Notes: generated by a model from the sequence alone, not told the origin. A DNA stretch of 64,000 nt from Cryobacterium sp. PH31-AA6 (GCF_030063195.1 NZ_JASISS010000013.1:23690-87689), one strand, 5' to 3'. Shown: positions 27,101-36,223, counted from the stretch's first letter. Numbers and translations: made by a program.

Positions 27101-28836
27101 CGATCAACTCGACATTAGAGTTCCCCCGTGACAAGGCCCTTGGTCGGGTATTCAGGGTGGACACTGCCAGCGTCTGGGCGGAAGCAATCGATCACGAGAG
27201 ACTTACACGCATCGGTGTCGGAAGCCTCATCGCTTTCCAAGGATCAAACTCATCCGAGTACCTCGTTGGGATGCTCGACAGAGTGACCCGCGACCTCCAA
27301 GACGAAGCTATTCTCGAGGACGTGGATCTCGATGGTGAGGTTCCAGTTGAAGCGCGTCAGCGAGACTTGCTTCGAGTAGTTCTGCTTGGAACCTACCGAA
27401 CCGTGGACGGAACCAAAACGAACACCTTCAAGCGCGGGGCTGACAGCTATCCGCTCGTGGAGTCGCTCTGCTGGGTCGTCGATGGTACGAACTTGCAGAA
27501 GCTGATGGGGTTACTCTCTCAACAGCTTGACCCCGAAAAGCAGCTTCTGCTTGGTCGCTTCGTTGCCGATCCATCTGCGAAGGCAGTCGCTGATGGCGAC
27601 CGCCTGTTTCAGCGTCACGCTGCGCTTCTCGGAAGTACCGGATCTGGCAAGAGCTGGGCAGTCGCGCTCATCCTAGAGCGTGCAAAAGCGCTCGCACACC
27701 CTAACCTGATTGTCTTTGACATGCACGGCGAGTACACGCCACTAACCGAGGGTGACGAGCCGATTGCACGCAGCTTCCGCATCGCTGGACCTGGGGAAGA
27801 TGATTCCGATGAGAACGCACTATACCTACCGTGGTGGCTGCTCAACCAGGAAGAGATGCAGGCGCTCCTTCTGGATCGATCGGAGACCAATGCTCCTAAT
27901 CAGGCTGCGCGGCTTACTCACCATGTGCGGGAGCTGAAGCATGAACGATTAGTCGCTGAAGGTCAGGTGCAAGTAGCGAGCAGGTTCACAGTCGATAGCC
28001 CAGTTCCATTCAGCCTTGTCGAGCTCATTAGCAGGCTCGAAGCGGACGATAACGAGATGGTGACCGGGGCACGACCAGGCTCTGAGAAGGCAGGGCCGTT
28101 CAACGGGCGACTGACGCGGTTTGTCAATCGAATGAGCGCGCGAGTTGAAGACAGACGCTATGGCTTCATGTTCGCCCCGCCCGAGGATCAGGTCGGATAT
28201 GACTGGCTTCATGGCCTCGCGAAGAAGCTCTTGGGGACGAAGCCTGGCATTAAGATCATCGATTTTAGTGAGGTCCCCAGCGACGTCCTGCCCATAGTGG
28301 TCGGTGTTCTTGCGCGTGTGCTCTATGAGATCCATTTCTGGACAGTCGAGGAAAAGCGCACTCCTATCACTCTCGTGTGTGATGAAGCTCATCTCTACTT
28401 GCCGGCGGGCGTTGCGGGTGCTGCCGAGCTCCGTGCACTTGACTCGTTTGAGCGCATTGCAAAGGAGGGACGGAAATACGGAATATCGCTGCTTGTGGTG
28501 AGCCAGCGGCCGTCGGACGTGAGCCGAACTGTTCTCTCGCAGTGCAACAACTTCATCGCGCTCAGGCTCACGAACGATCAGGACCAAGCAGTAGTGCGAC
28601 GTCTCATGCCGGACAGTATGGAAGGAATAGCCGCAGCACTACCGCTACTTGATGTCGGTGAAGCAATACTTCTCGGAGATGCGATTGTTCTCCCGACTCG
28701 TATCCGGCTCGACGTACCTAAGGTTAAGCCGACAAGCGCCACAAGGAACTTCTGGACAGAGTGGAACGAGACAGCGGTCGAGGATGCCGATCTGGTTGCC
28801 GCGGTAGAAGCGATGAGAATGCAGTCGCGCCGTTAG
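27097..28836 (+). CDS. herA: HerA-family ATPase of a SIR2-HerA defence pair
   Basis: A 579-aa FtsK/HerA-type ATPase. The N-terminal HAS-barrel-like segment is followed by Walker A GSTGSGKS (179-186), a Walker B LVCDEAHLY (about 426-434) and a Gln-containing SQRPSD loop (about 469), all typical of HerA. ATG 27097 overlaps the sir2 stop by ATGA; the longer frame from 27058 only repeats the sir2 end. HerA forms hexameric rings, acting as scaffold and motor for its partner effector. The gene is the last one before the tRNA-Pro fragment at 28978, so the defence island ends here. Confidence 0.9.
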   Translation: MTINSTLEFPRDKALGRVFRVDTASVWAEAIDHERLTRIGVGSLIAFQGSNSSEYLVGMLDRVTRDLQDEAILEDVDLDGEVPVEARQRDLLRVVLLGTYRTVDGTKTNTFKRGADSYPLVESLCWVVDGTNLQKLMGLLSQQLDPEKQLLLGRFVADPSAKAVADGDRLFQRHAALLGSTGSGKSWAVALILERAKALAHPNLIVFDMHGEYTPLTEGDEPIARSFRIAGPGEDDSDENALYLPWWLLNQEEMQALLLDRSETNAPNQAARLTHHVRELKHERLVAEGQVQVASRFTVDSPVPFSLVELISRLEADDNEMVTGARPGSEKAGPFNGRLTRFVNRMSARVEDRRYGFMFAPPEDQVGYDWLHGLAKKLLGTKPGIKIIDFSEVPSDVLPIVVGVLARVLYEIHFWTVEEKRTPITLVCDEAHLYLPAGVAGAAELRALDSFERIAKEGRKYGISLLVVSQRPSDVSRTVLSQCNNFIALRLTNDQDQAVVRRLMPDSMEGIAAALPLLDVGEAILLGDAIVLPTRIRLDVPKVKPTSATRNFWTEWNETAVEDADLVAAVEAMRMQSRR

Positions 28837-28977
28837 AAGGTGACCGCGGCGAAGGGGCATTCTGGGGGACCAAAAGGGGACCAGAATCATGCAAGCCATG
28901 CAATGCATGACGTGATTTGAACCGTTCTGCGCACCTCTACGCCCCGGAAAATCAACGATCTGGGCGACTAGGGCTAC

Positions 28978-29022
28978 CTGGGGGTCAAGGGGTCGCAGGT
29001 TCAAATCCTGTCAGCCCGACCA
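28978..29022 (+). repeat. 3' fragment of tRNA-Pro(GGG), probable attachment site
   Basis: From the anticodon loop (CTGGGGG with anticodon GGG, then TCAAG) the sequence follows a tRNA-Pro: GGGTC variable region, T arm GCAGG-TTCAAAT-CCTGT, acceptor 3' strand CAGCCCG, A, CCA. The 5' half (acceptor CGGGCTG, D arm) is not present upstream, so this is not a working tRNA. A 3' tRNA fragment is the usual scar left by a tyrosine-integrase element that entered the intact gene elsewhere. No integrase gene is seen in the window. Confidence 0.8.
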
Positions 29023-29059
29023 AAGGGCCGTTCGCGAAACTGTTCACGAAACGGTCCGG
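28985..29059 (+). repeat. Direct repeat copy 1 (tRNA-Pro 3' end plus flank)
   Basis: These 75 bp align without gaps to 43313-43387, with 9 mismatches, four of them clustered just after the acceptor stem. The part beyond the tRNA (CCGTTCGCGAAACTGTTCACGAAACGG) contains an imperfect inverted repeat, as in integrase core-binding regions or as an old terminator of the tRNA gene. Confidence 0.8.
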
Positions 29060-29071
29060 TCGAAACAAAAA

Positions 29072-29107
29072 AGAAATCGCTCCTGAGGATTCTCAGGAGC
29101 GATTTCT
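29072..29107 (-). terminator. Strong intrinsic terminator, 16-bp perfect stem
   Basis: Arms AGAAATCGCTCCTGAG (29072-29087) and CTCAGGAGCGATTTCT (29092-29107) pair perfectly around a GATT loop. On the minus strand the stem is followed by a T-rich run ending TTTTTTG, so it stops leftward transcription entering the defence island. No T run follows on the plus strand. Confidence 0.75.
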
Positions 29108-29841
29108 GGTTTCGGATGTTGTTGGGTGTGTTCGCGGGAACGATTTTCGAGGTGCCGCCGCGATTTGGTCGGTTCCGCACCCGCCATCGAGCACGAGGGG
29201 TCCACATCACCCTGGCTATCCGCCCAGATGGAGTATGAAGGCTTCGGTTTGACGTACCGCCGCGCTCGCGAAGTATTTGGGAAATTTGCGTGCACGTGGC
29301 CTTTCAAGGTCGACCCGCGCCGTCCCGCTGGGCGTTCGTGTCTGTCCGTTCTGTCCCAAGCGGCGGACGGACAGGGGGAGGGTCCCTTGCCTCGGGGAAC
29401 AGAGCGCAGCTGACCACACGATGAGCTGGAACGCAGATTTCGAGCGCTCGCGGATAGTCCTCACTTCTTAGCTCGCCTTGCTCTGATGTGTGGGCTCAAT
29501 GAACTCTTCTTGCCGACGACGCGGCCTAGATCCACGCACTCATCGGCGGTCTCGCAACACCGTATCGGGCCGGGTTGGCAGCGATGGCCCAGCGAGAAGG
29601 CCATCCAAGCTGTCACGGACAGCCACCGCGCCGAGCTGCTCGCTGGCCAAGTTGCTCGGTGGCGCGAAGCCGCCGCCATCCGCGAGTACGCCGGCGAGCC
29701 TGAGCGGAGAGCACGGATTCGCCTGTTGCCCCGGCTGGGCCGACATCTTCCGCGCACCCCGGCGGGTGAGCTGACGGATTGGATTCTCGGTTGCAACGGA
29801 ACCTGCGCTGCGACGGGCTGGCCAAGGCTGAGCTAGGGATC
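29108..29841. other. Gene-poor stretch with a possible gene remnant
   Basis: No intact gene can be supported. Between about 29567 and 29780 the plus strand reads DSHRAELLAGQVARWREAAAIREY in one frame and then CCPGWADIF in another. This resembles the helical C-terminal tail of proteins found with insertion sequences and phage genes, broken by a frame change. The rest shows only overlapping high-GC noise frames. Confidence 0.35.
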
Positions 29842-30363
29842 TCATAGTTTCTTTCGTTCCGGCGGCATGACCGCGCCGCCTGCGTTTGTTGTCTCGAGGC
29901 GCGAGCGGGTCGGTATGGTTGCCGTCGGTGTGGTGCGCGGCCAAGTCCAGGCGGAGCGCAGGATGAAGGCCAGGAGCAGCACTTCGATTCCGATGGAGAT
30001 GCCGTAGAAGCCGGCCCACTCCCATGTCTCCCCGACCGCGTTGAACAACGAGTAGGGGATGAGGAGCGATGCGACGACGAGGTTTGTCGCGCGGTTCACC
30101 GGGGCGGGCAGCGTGGCGGAGAGCACCACCATCAAGGCCGGGATCGACACGGACACGAGGAAAATGGTCAACAATGCCGCGCTGATGTCGAACTCGAAGA
30201 CGACGCCAGCGAGGATGCCGTCGACGACGCCGGGCTTGTAGAAGTTCAAGACGTCGACGTAGACATAGAGGAACATGAAGGCGGTCCATGCGGCGGCGAT
30301 CTTGGTCTGCACGGGGATCGGTGGGTTGTCGAGCAACCTTGGGGTGTTTGTTCGGTTGGTCAT
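29842..30363 (-). CDS. DUF6326-type integral membrane protein
   Basis: A 173-aa protein with four predicted membrane helices: WTAFMFLYVYVDVLNF (about 26-41), a stretch from GILAGVV to LLTIFLVSVSIPALMVVLSA (about 49-83), LVVASLLIPYSLFNAVG (about 95-111) and IGIEVLLLAFILRSAW (about 123-138). The N-terminal motif (PVQTKIAAAWTAFMFLYVYVD) matches proteins listed as DUF6326. Function unknown. It is downstream of the oxidoreductase gene on the same strand, 93 nt away, so the two may be co-transcribed. Confidence 0.75.
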   Translation of the reverse strand: MTNRTNTPRLLDNPPIPVQTKIAAAWTAFMFLYVYVDVLNFYKPGVVDGILAGVVFEFDISAALLTIFLVSVSIPALMVVLSATLPAPVNRATNLVVASLLIPYSLFNAVGETWEWAGFYGISIGIEVLLLAFILRSAWTWPRTTPTATIPTRSRLETTNAGGAVMPPERKKL

Positions 30364-30456
30364 CGGTTCTTCTTTCTTGAGGGATGGTCCGTCCGCGGGA
30401 GTGGCGGAAGGTCTGGGAATGCATTCATACGGGTTGGTCGTTTCTTGTTGGGCCGG

Positions 30457-31482
30457 TCACTGGCGGGTGCGGGTCCTTGAGACGTCGGTGACGCGCAGCA
30501 CGACGTTGCCGCGCTTGCGGCCGGTGTCGACGTAGCGGTGTGCCTCGACGATGTCGACGAGGTCGTAGGTGCGGTCAATCACGGGCTGGAAGCGGCCGGA
30601 TTCCGCGAGGCTGACAAGGTGGGCGAGGTCGGCGGCACCGACCGTGCCGCCGTCCCAGGTGACGAGCTTTCCCGTTCTGCGGCTCTGCCCGCGGCTGCGC
30701 AGCATCTTCCACAGGTCGGCGATGACGAGCAGGAGCGCCCCGCCAGAGTTGATGGATGCCTCGACCCGTTCGAACCCGGCATTGCCCACGCAATCGACGA
30801 TCACGTCGAATCGGGCGCCGTTCCCGGTGAAGTCCTCCCGCGTGTAATCGATGACGTGGTCGGCGCCGAGCGCGGTGACGAGCTCAGTGTTCCGTCCGCT
30901 GGTCACTGCGGTCACGTCGGCGCCGAGCTGTTTCGTGAGCTGGATGGCCGCCGTTCCGACGGCTCCGGATGCGCCGTTGACGAGCACGGTCGTCCCCGGC
31001 CGGATCGCCACTTTCGACAGGAAACCCTGGGCCGTGATGCCGCCGAACACGAGGGTGACAGCCTCCTCGAGGGTCAGGTTGGCGGGAGCCCGGGCGATGG
31101 TACCGCCCGCGGGCACTGACACGTACTCGGCATGGCCGCCGAATGCACTGCCCATCATCGCGATCACCCGATCGCCGGGCGTGAAGCTGGTGACGCCGGC
31201 GCCGACGGCCTCGATGACGCCCGCGGCATCCATGCCCAGCACGGGGCGGCTCGGGCGCACCAAACCGATGTGGACTGCCGCGAGCATCCCGAGGCCTGCG
31301 GGGATGTCTCGGGCACGAGACCGGTGGTCGGCGACGCTCACAGTGCTCGCGTGCACTCGGATGAGCACCTCGCCGGGCTTCGGCGACGGAACGGGACGCT
31401 GCTCAAGGCCCACGAGCTCGGGTGCGCCGAAGCGCCGATACACGGCCGCAGTCATGGTGCTCTTCGTGCTCTTCGTTGTCAT
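30457..31482 (-). CDS. NADP-dependent medium-chain (quinone-oxidoreductase-like) dehydrogenase
   Basis: A 341-aa zinc-independent MDR family enzyme. The N-terminal GroES-like domain has KPGEVLIRVHASTVSVAD and VLGMDAAGVIEAVGAGV; the cofactor domain has VLVNGASGAVGTAAIQLTKQLGA (GxxGxxG-like nucleotide binding) and a substrate domain ending with RGNVVLRV. Structural Zn cysteines are absent. The start is put at ATG 31482; ATG 31455 (MTAAVYRRFG) is an equally good alternative. The frame upstream of 31482 is not coding. Substrate unknown, probably a quinone or an activated alkene. It is divergent from the DUF2306 gene. Confidence 0.85.
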   Translation of the reverse strand: MTTKSTKSTMTAAVYRRFGAPELVGLEQRPVPSPKPGEVLIRVHASTVSVADHRSRARDIPAGLGMLAAVHIGLVRPSRPVLGMDAAGVIEAVGAGVTSFTPGDRVIAMMGSAFGGHAEYVSVPAGGTIARAPANLTLEEAVTLVFGGITAQGFLSKVAIRPGTTVLVNGASGAVGTAAIQLTKQLGADVTAVTSGRNTELVTALGADHVIDYTREDFTGNGARFDVIVDCVGNAGFERVEASINSGGALLLVIADLWKMLRSRGQSRRTGKLVTWDGGTVGAADLAHLVSLAESGRFQPVIDRTYDLVDIVEAHRYVDTGRKRGNVVLRVTDVSRTRTRQ

Positions 31483-31614
31483 GACTCGATGCTCGCCCCC
31501 CGCGTCGCCCGGCAGCATCGGGAGAATGGCCTGAAACATCTCAGCCGAAAGTATGGTTCTGCACTCGTGCTCAGTGCCGATGCGGGCGTCCTGGCAACCC
31601 AGGAGCATCGAGAG

Positions 31615-32277
31615 ATGACTTCGACTCACGCTCCGACCGTGAAACCCGCCCATACCACTCTCAAAGGGCGCCCCCGCAGTGGCTGGCTCGCCATCACCGG
31701 GCTCTTGCTGCTCAGCGCCCTCCCGGTGCTGGGAGGCGCGCTTCGACTGAGTGAACTGACCGGAGAGAATCCGACGATCGCTTCGCCGGTCCCGCTGATC
31801 GGCCACGTCGTCGGGATGAGTGTGTTTTGCCTGGTGGGCGCGTTTCAGTTCTCGCCTGCGCTGCGCATGCGGCGCATGTGGCACCGCACGGCGGGTCGGG
31901 GACTCATCCCGGCCGGCTTCATCGCAGCACTCTCCAGCTTGTGGTTGGCTGTCTTCTTCGGCGGCCCCTCCGATGAGTTCGCTCTTGCGATGGTCCGCCT
32001 CGTTTTTGGAGCCTGGATGACAGGATTTCTCGTGATGGGGGTGATCGCGATACGGCGTCGCGACTTCGCTTCCCACGGGGCGTGGCTCACGCGCGCCTAT
32101 GCGATCGCCGTTTCCGGCGGAACCCAAGCGCTCGTCTTCGCCCTCTGGTCCATAATTATTGGCGAGGTCGATACCCTTGGTGAGACCCTGCTGGTTGCCG
32201 CGGCCTTTGTGATCAATAGTGTTGCGGCCGAGTTGATCATCGTGAGGCGAGCCAATGCATCCCGTGCGCGCGTATGA
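31615..32277 (+). CDS. DUF2306 membrane protein
   Basis: A 220-aa protein with an N-terminal tail and six hydrophobic segments (e.g. WLAITGLLLLSALPVLGG, VGMSVFCLVGAFQF, AGFIAALSSLWLAVFFG, MTGFLVMGVIAI). The pattern HVVGMSVFCLVGAFQFSPALR and WHRTAGR is typical of DUF2306. ATG 31615 has AGGAG 9 nt upstream. Its 3' end overlaps the histidine kinase start by 23 nt, so it is co-expressed with the two-component system. It could be the regulated output or a membrane sensor partner. Confidence 0.8.
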   Translation: MTSTHAPTVKPAHTTLKGRPRSGWLAITGLLLLSALPVLGGALRLSELTGENPTIASPVPLIGHVVGMSVFCLVGAFQFSPALRMRRMWHRTAGRGLIPAGFIAALSSLWLAVFFGGPSDEFALAMVRLVFGAWMTGFLVMGVIAIRRRDFASHGAWLTRAYAIAVSGGTQALVFALWSIIIGEVDTLGETLLVAAAFVINSVAAELIIVRRANASRARV

Positions 32278-33406
32278 GGTCGTGACCGGCCTCGTTCGCT
32301 CGGCGTGGGAGGCGCCGGCGGCGGCGCCTGCACCGTCGCGCCGCGTGTGGCGCGACTGGGTGCTCCTGGTGGTCGTCGCGACGCTCGCAGTCGTCGAGGG
32401 CATCGTGAGAACCGACCTCACCCAGCCCGTCGTTTCGGTGCTCGGCGTGGTGGCGATCGCCCCGACAGTGCTGTGGCGCCGGACAAGACCACTGTTCATG
32501 CTCGTGCTAGCCGTCGTGCTGACCACACCGCTGGAACTCGTTCTGCCCGATCCCGTGCTCAACACGAGCGTGTTCGTCGCCGTGCTCGTCTACGCCCTCT
32601 TCCGCTGGGGTTCCGGTCGCGACCTCGTGCTCGGCTCCGGGATCCTCCTCGGCAGCCTCGGGCTGACGTTTCAGCGCGACGGCAGGCTCGACGACGTGAT
32701 CGGAGGGTTCGCCCTGCTGCTCTCAGTCGCGGTGCTCGGGGCCGTGTTCCGTGCGCGGGCGGGCTCCCAGCAGCGCAACCTCGACCGCATCCGGATGCTG
32801 GAGCGCGAACACCTGGCCCGTGACCTTCACGACACGGTCGCCCACCACGTCTCGGCGATCGCAATCCGCGCCCAGGCGGGCATCGCGATGGCGGTACGGG
32901 ACCCGGATGCCGCGACCGATGCCCTCGGCGTGATCGAGGCGGAGGCCGCCAAGACCCTGAGCGAGCTGCGCTCGATGGTGCGCGTCCTGCGCCAGCACGA
33001 GACTGCCGAGCTGGCGCCCAGCCCGGGGTTGAGCGACATCGACCAGCTCGCGGGAACGCGGCCGGGCGGCGTGCAGGTCTCGGTACGAGTCGCCGGCGAC
33101 GACGGCAGCATCCCGCCGCCGGTTGCCGCGGCGGTCTTTCGCCTCGCCCAGGAGTCGGTGACCAACGCGCTGCGCCACGCGCGGCAGGTGACCCGCGTCG
33201 ACGTGGTCGTCGGCGTGGACGAGGGCGGGGTGCGCGTGAACGTGACCAACGACGGCGATGTCGCTGCATCGCCGAATCCAGGCTTCGGCATCATCGGCAT
33301 GATGGAACGTGCCGCTCTGCTCGGCGGCACCTGTCAGTCCGCGCCGGCGCCGGGCGGCGGGTGGGCTGTCACCGCGACGCTGCCTCGTGTTGGATGGGCA
33401 GCATGA
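32255..33406 (+). CDS. NarL-type sensor histidine kinase
   Basis: A 383-aa kinase with an N-terminal block of about five membrane helices (residues 35-165), then the HisKA_3 dimerisation and phosphoacceptor motif EREHLARDLHDTVAHH with the predicted phosphorylated His, and a C-terminal HATPase domain (AQESVTNALRHA, GFGIIGMMERAALLGG). No extracytoplasmic sensor loop of size is present, so it may sense membrane or cell-envelope stress. The stop overlaps the response regulator start (ATGA). Confidence 0.9.
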   Translation: MHPVRAYEVVTGLVRSAWEAPAAAPAPSRRVWRDWVLLVVVATLAVVEGIVRTDLTQPVVSVLGVVAIAPTVLWRRTRPLFMLVLAVVLTTPLELVLPDPVLNTSVFVAVLVYALFRWGSGRDLVLGSGILLGSLGLTFQRDGRLDDVIGGFALLLSVAVLGAVFRARAGSQQRNLDRIRMLEREHLARDLHDTVAHHVSAIAIRAQAGIAMAVRDPDAATDALGVIEAEAAKTLSELRSMVRVLRQHETAELAPSPGLSDIDQLAGTRPGGVQVSVRVAGDDGSIPPPVAAAVFRLAQESVTNALRHARQVTRVDVVVGVDEGGVRVNVTNDGDVAASPNPGFGIIGMMERAALLGGTCQSAPAPGGGWAVTATLPRVGWAA

Positions 33407-34056
33407 CAATCCGAGTGCTCATCGCCGACGACCAGGAGCTCGTGCGCACCGGGCTCAGCATGATCCTTTCCGCACAGCCGGATATCGAGGTCGTCGGTCA
33501 GGCCCATGACGGGACCGAGGCGGTCGCCCTCGCACGCAGCCTCCGACCGGATGTCTGCCTTTTCGACATCCGGATGCCCGGCCTCGATGGCATCGAGGCG
33601 ACCCGCGCGATCGCCGGCCCGGGCGTCACGGACCCGATGGCCGTCGTCATCATCACGACGTTCGACCTCGACGAGTACGTGTTCGCGGCGCTGCGGGCGG
33701 GCGCGAAAGGCTTTCTGCTCAAGGACGCGGGGTCGGAGCTGCTCGCCCAGGCCATCCGTGCCGCTGCCAGCGGGGATGCCCTCATCGCGCCGAATGTCAC
33801 AGTGCGCCTGCTCCAGGCCTTCGCCGGGTCGGAACCCGCGGCATCCCGGGTGCAGCCGGTCGAGCCGCTCACCGAGCGTGAGGAGCAGGTGCTCACCAAG
33901 GTCGCGGGCGGCTTGAGCAACAGTGAGATCGCGGGCGAGCTCTACATCACGTTGAGCACGGTCAAGACCCACGTCGCGAGCCTGATGACCAAGCTCGGCG
34001 CCCGCAATCGCGTGGAGATCGCGATCTGGGCGCACGAGACCCGGCGTACGCATTAG
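33403..34056 (+). CDS. NarL/LuxR-family response regulator
   Basis: A 217-aa regulator. Receiver domain: IADDQE acidic pocket, phosphoacceptor Asp in FDIRMPGLDG, conserved Thr in VIITTFD and Lys in GFLLKDAG. The C-terminal LuxR-type HTH begins at LTEREEQVLTKVAGGLSNSEIA and ends KTHVASLMTKLGARNR. ATG 33403 overlaps the kinase stop; the earlier in-frame ATG at 33361 is inside the kinase gene. Its target is probably this operon or the neighbouring convergent ABC exporter, by analogy with similar modules. Confidence 0.9.
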   Translation: MTIRVLIADDQELVRTGLSMILSAQPDIEVVGQAHDGTEAVALARSLRPDVCLFDIRMPGLDGIEATRAIAGPGVTDPMAVVIITTFDLDEYVFAALRAGAKGFLLKDAGSELLAQAIRAAASGDALIAPNVTVRLLQAFAGSEPAASRVQPVEPLTEREEQVLTKVAGGLSNSEIAGELYITLSTVKTHVASLMTKLGARNRVEIAIWAHETRRTH

Positions 34057-34090
34057 CCGTCTCGGCGGGGCGGGGCACCGAGCTCAGTGA

Positions 34091-35992
34091 CTAGGTCCGG
34101 CTCAGCGCTTCCTCATCGGCCGTATCGTTCTTCTGCACGGCGAACTGGGTCCGGTGCAATTCCTCGTACCGCCCACCCACAGCCAGCAGTTCCTCGTGCG
34201 TACCGCGCTCCACGATCGAGCCGTCCTCAACCACGAGGATCAGGTCCGCGCTGCGGATGGTGGAGAGGCGGTGTGCGATCACCATCGCCGTCCGTCCCTC
34301 GAGCGCCTCGCTGAGCGCCGCCTGCACGGCGGCCTCAGACGTCGAGTCCAGCGCAGCCGTCGCCTCGTCGAGGATGACGACGCGCGGCTGGGCGAGCAGG
34401 AGCCTCGCGATGGTCATCCGCTGGCGCTCACCCCCGGACAGCCGGTAGCCACCCTCTCCCACCATGGTGTCCAGCTGGTCCGGCAGGGACCGGATGAGCG
34501 GCTCGAGCCGCGCACGGCGGACGGCGTCCCACACCTCGTCATCGGACGCCTCCGGCCTCGCGAGGCGCAGATTGGAGAGGATGGTCTCGTGGAACAGGTG
34601 GCCGTCCTGCGTCACCATGCCCAGGCTGTGCCGCATGGAGACGAAAGTGACGTCGCGGACATCCGTCCCCGCGAGGCGCACGGCGCCGCTGTCGACGTCA
34701 TACAGGCGCGAGAGGAGCTGCGCAATTGTGGACTTGCCGGCACCGGACGTACCAACGAGGGCAACGGTCTGCCCCGGCTCGATCCTGAAGGACACGCCGT
34801 GCAGCACCTCCTCGCCGCCGCGGGTGTCCAGCGTGGCAACCTCCTCGAGAGAGGCGAGGGACACCTTGTCTGCGGACGGGTAGGCGAAGCGGACGTTGTC
34901 GAACTCGACGGCCACTGGGCCTTCGGGGACGGCGACGGCGTCGGGCTTCTCCTTGATGAGCGGGTCGAGGTCGAGCACCTCGAAGACGCGCTCGAAGCTG
35001 ACCACCGCGCTCATGATCTCCACCCGTGCGTTTGCGAGGCTGGTGAGCGGCGCGTAGAGGCGGGTGAGGAGGAGCGCCAGGGTGACCACGTCACCGGTGT
35101 TCAGCTGGCCGGCGAGTGCGAGGGAGCCGCCGAGCCCATACACGAGCGCGAGGGCGAGAGCGGAGACGAGCATCAGTGCGGTGAAGAAGACGAACTGCAG
35201 CATCGCGGTTCGGACCCCGATGTCGCGGACTCGGGCGGCGCGGACGCGGAACTCCTCGGCCTCCTCGTCGGGCCGGCCGAACAGCTTGACGAGGGTGGCG
35301 CCGGGGGCCGAGAAGCGCTCGGTCATCTGCGTGCTCATGGCGGAATTGTGATCGGCGGCCTCGCGGCGCAGCGCGGCGAGGCGGCTGCCCATGCGGCGCG
35401 CGGGGACCAGGAAGATGGGGAGCATGATCATGGCGAGAACCGTCACGAGCCAGGACGTGTTGAGCATGACGATCAGGGTGAGGGTCAGCGCCACGAGGTT
35501 CGTGACCACGCCGGACAGCGTGCCGCTGAAGGCCTGCTGGGCGCCGATCACATCGTTGTTGAGGCGGCTCACGAGGGCGCCCGTCCGCGTGCGGGTGAAG
35601 AACGCGATCGGCATCTTCTGCACGTGGTTGAAGACGGAGGTGCGGAGGTCCAGGATCACGCCTTCGCCGATCCGCGCCGAGTACCAGCGCGTCACGAGTG
35701 ACACGGCGGCGTCGGCCACGGCCACGAGGGCGATGACGACGGCGATCCACACGATCGTGGTGACCTCGCCCTGGGCGACGATGACGTCGACCACCTGGCC
35801 GGCGAGTACCGGCGTCGCGACCGCGAGGAAAGCTCCCACGATGGAGAGGGCGATGAAGATCAGCAGCTTGGACCGGTAGGGCACCGCGAACGTCATGATC
35901 CGCCGCACGGACTCACGGGAGAAGCCGTGCTTGCCGTCCCTGGCGGTAGAGATCTTGTACAGCGAGCTCCAGGCCGCGCCTTCCATGCTCAT
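34091..35992 (-). CDS. ABC exporter, fused membrane and ATPase domains
   Basis: A 633-aa half-transporter. Six-helix ABC membrane domain at residues about 40-310, then ATPase with Walker A GTSGAGKS, Q-loop VTQDGHLF, signature LSGGERQR, Walker B VVILDEAT and H-loop IAHRLST. ATG 35992 is preferred (GAAGGA 6 nt upstream) over the frame start at 36013. Such exporters act as homo- or heterodimers on drugs, lipids or peptides; the substrate cannot be told. It is convergent with the two-component system (34 nt gap). Confidence 0.9.
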   Translation of the reverse strand: MSMEGAAWSSLYKISTARDGKHGFSRESVRRIMTFAVPYRSKLLIFIALSIVGAFLAVATPVLAGQVVDVIVAQGEVTTIVWIAVVIALVAVADAAVSLVTRWYSARIGEGVILDLRTSVFNHVQKMPIAFFTRTRTGALVSRLNNDVIGAQQAFSGTLSGVVTNLVALTLTLIVMLNTSWLVTVLAMIMLPIFLVPARRMGSRLAALRREAADHNSAMSTQMTERFSAPGATLVKLFGRPDEEAEEFRVRAARVRDIGVRTAMLQFVFFTALMLVSALALALVYGLGGSLALAGQLNTGDVVTLALLLTRLYAPLTSLANARVEIMSAVVSFERVFEVLDLDPLIKEKPDAVAVPEGPVAVEFDNVRFAYPSADKVSLASLEEVATLDTRGGEEVLHGVSFRIEPGQTVALVGTSGAGKSTIAQLLSRLYDVDSGAVRLAGTDVRDVTFVSMRHSLGMVTQDGHLFHETILSNLRLARPEASDDEVWDAVRRARLEPLIRSLPDQLDTMVGEGGYRLSGGERQRMTIARLLLAQPRVVILDEATAALDSTSEAAVQAALSEALEGRTAMVIAHRLSTIRSADLILVVEDGSIVERGTHEELLAVGGRYEELHRTQFAVQKNDTADEEALSRT

Positions 35993-36180
35993 TGAGGTTC
36001 CTTCCGTGGGCAAACAACAAGTTTAGATGGCGACTTGCCCGAGCTTTGCGACGCGGCTGCCGAGGTGACGCGCGGAGCGCCGGTCAGGACCGCGTCGGGT
36101 CCGCAGTCATTCCACGACTGTGCTCCGGCTCCGAGGTAGAAGCCAACCCTCAGGCGCGGGTTGCATCGAGTGCGCGCTAG

Positions 36181-36202
36181 AATATGATGTAAAAGTCATA
36201 TT
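36181..36202 (+). promoter_or_regulatory. Promoter with inverted-repeat operator of the HTH/NTase pair
   Basis: AATATGA, 8 bp, TCATATT: perfect 7-bp arms. A -10 TATGAT (36183-36188) lies inside the left arm, with TTGCAT at 36161-36166 as -35 (16-bp spacing). AAGGAGGAGG follows before the GTG at 36224. The layout is what one expects for an autoregulated toxin-antitoxin operon. Confidence 0.6.
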
Positions 36203-36223
36203 AAAAATAAGGAGGAGGCGATT

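Noticed and set aside
28920..29022. Complete tRNA-Pro gene
   Set aside because: Only the anticodon loop to CCA part is present; the expected 5' acceptor strand and D arm are missing.
31483..32565. N-terminal extension of the oxidoreductase frame (to 702 codons)
   Set aside because: It runs antisense through the DUF2306 gene and is low-complexity; the enzyme homology starts at about 31455-31482.
34154..35701. Plus-strand 515-codon frame
   Set aside because: Antisense to the ABC exporter and composed of His/Glu/Arg-rich noise without motifs.
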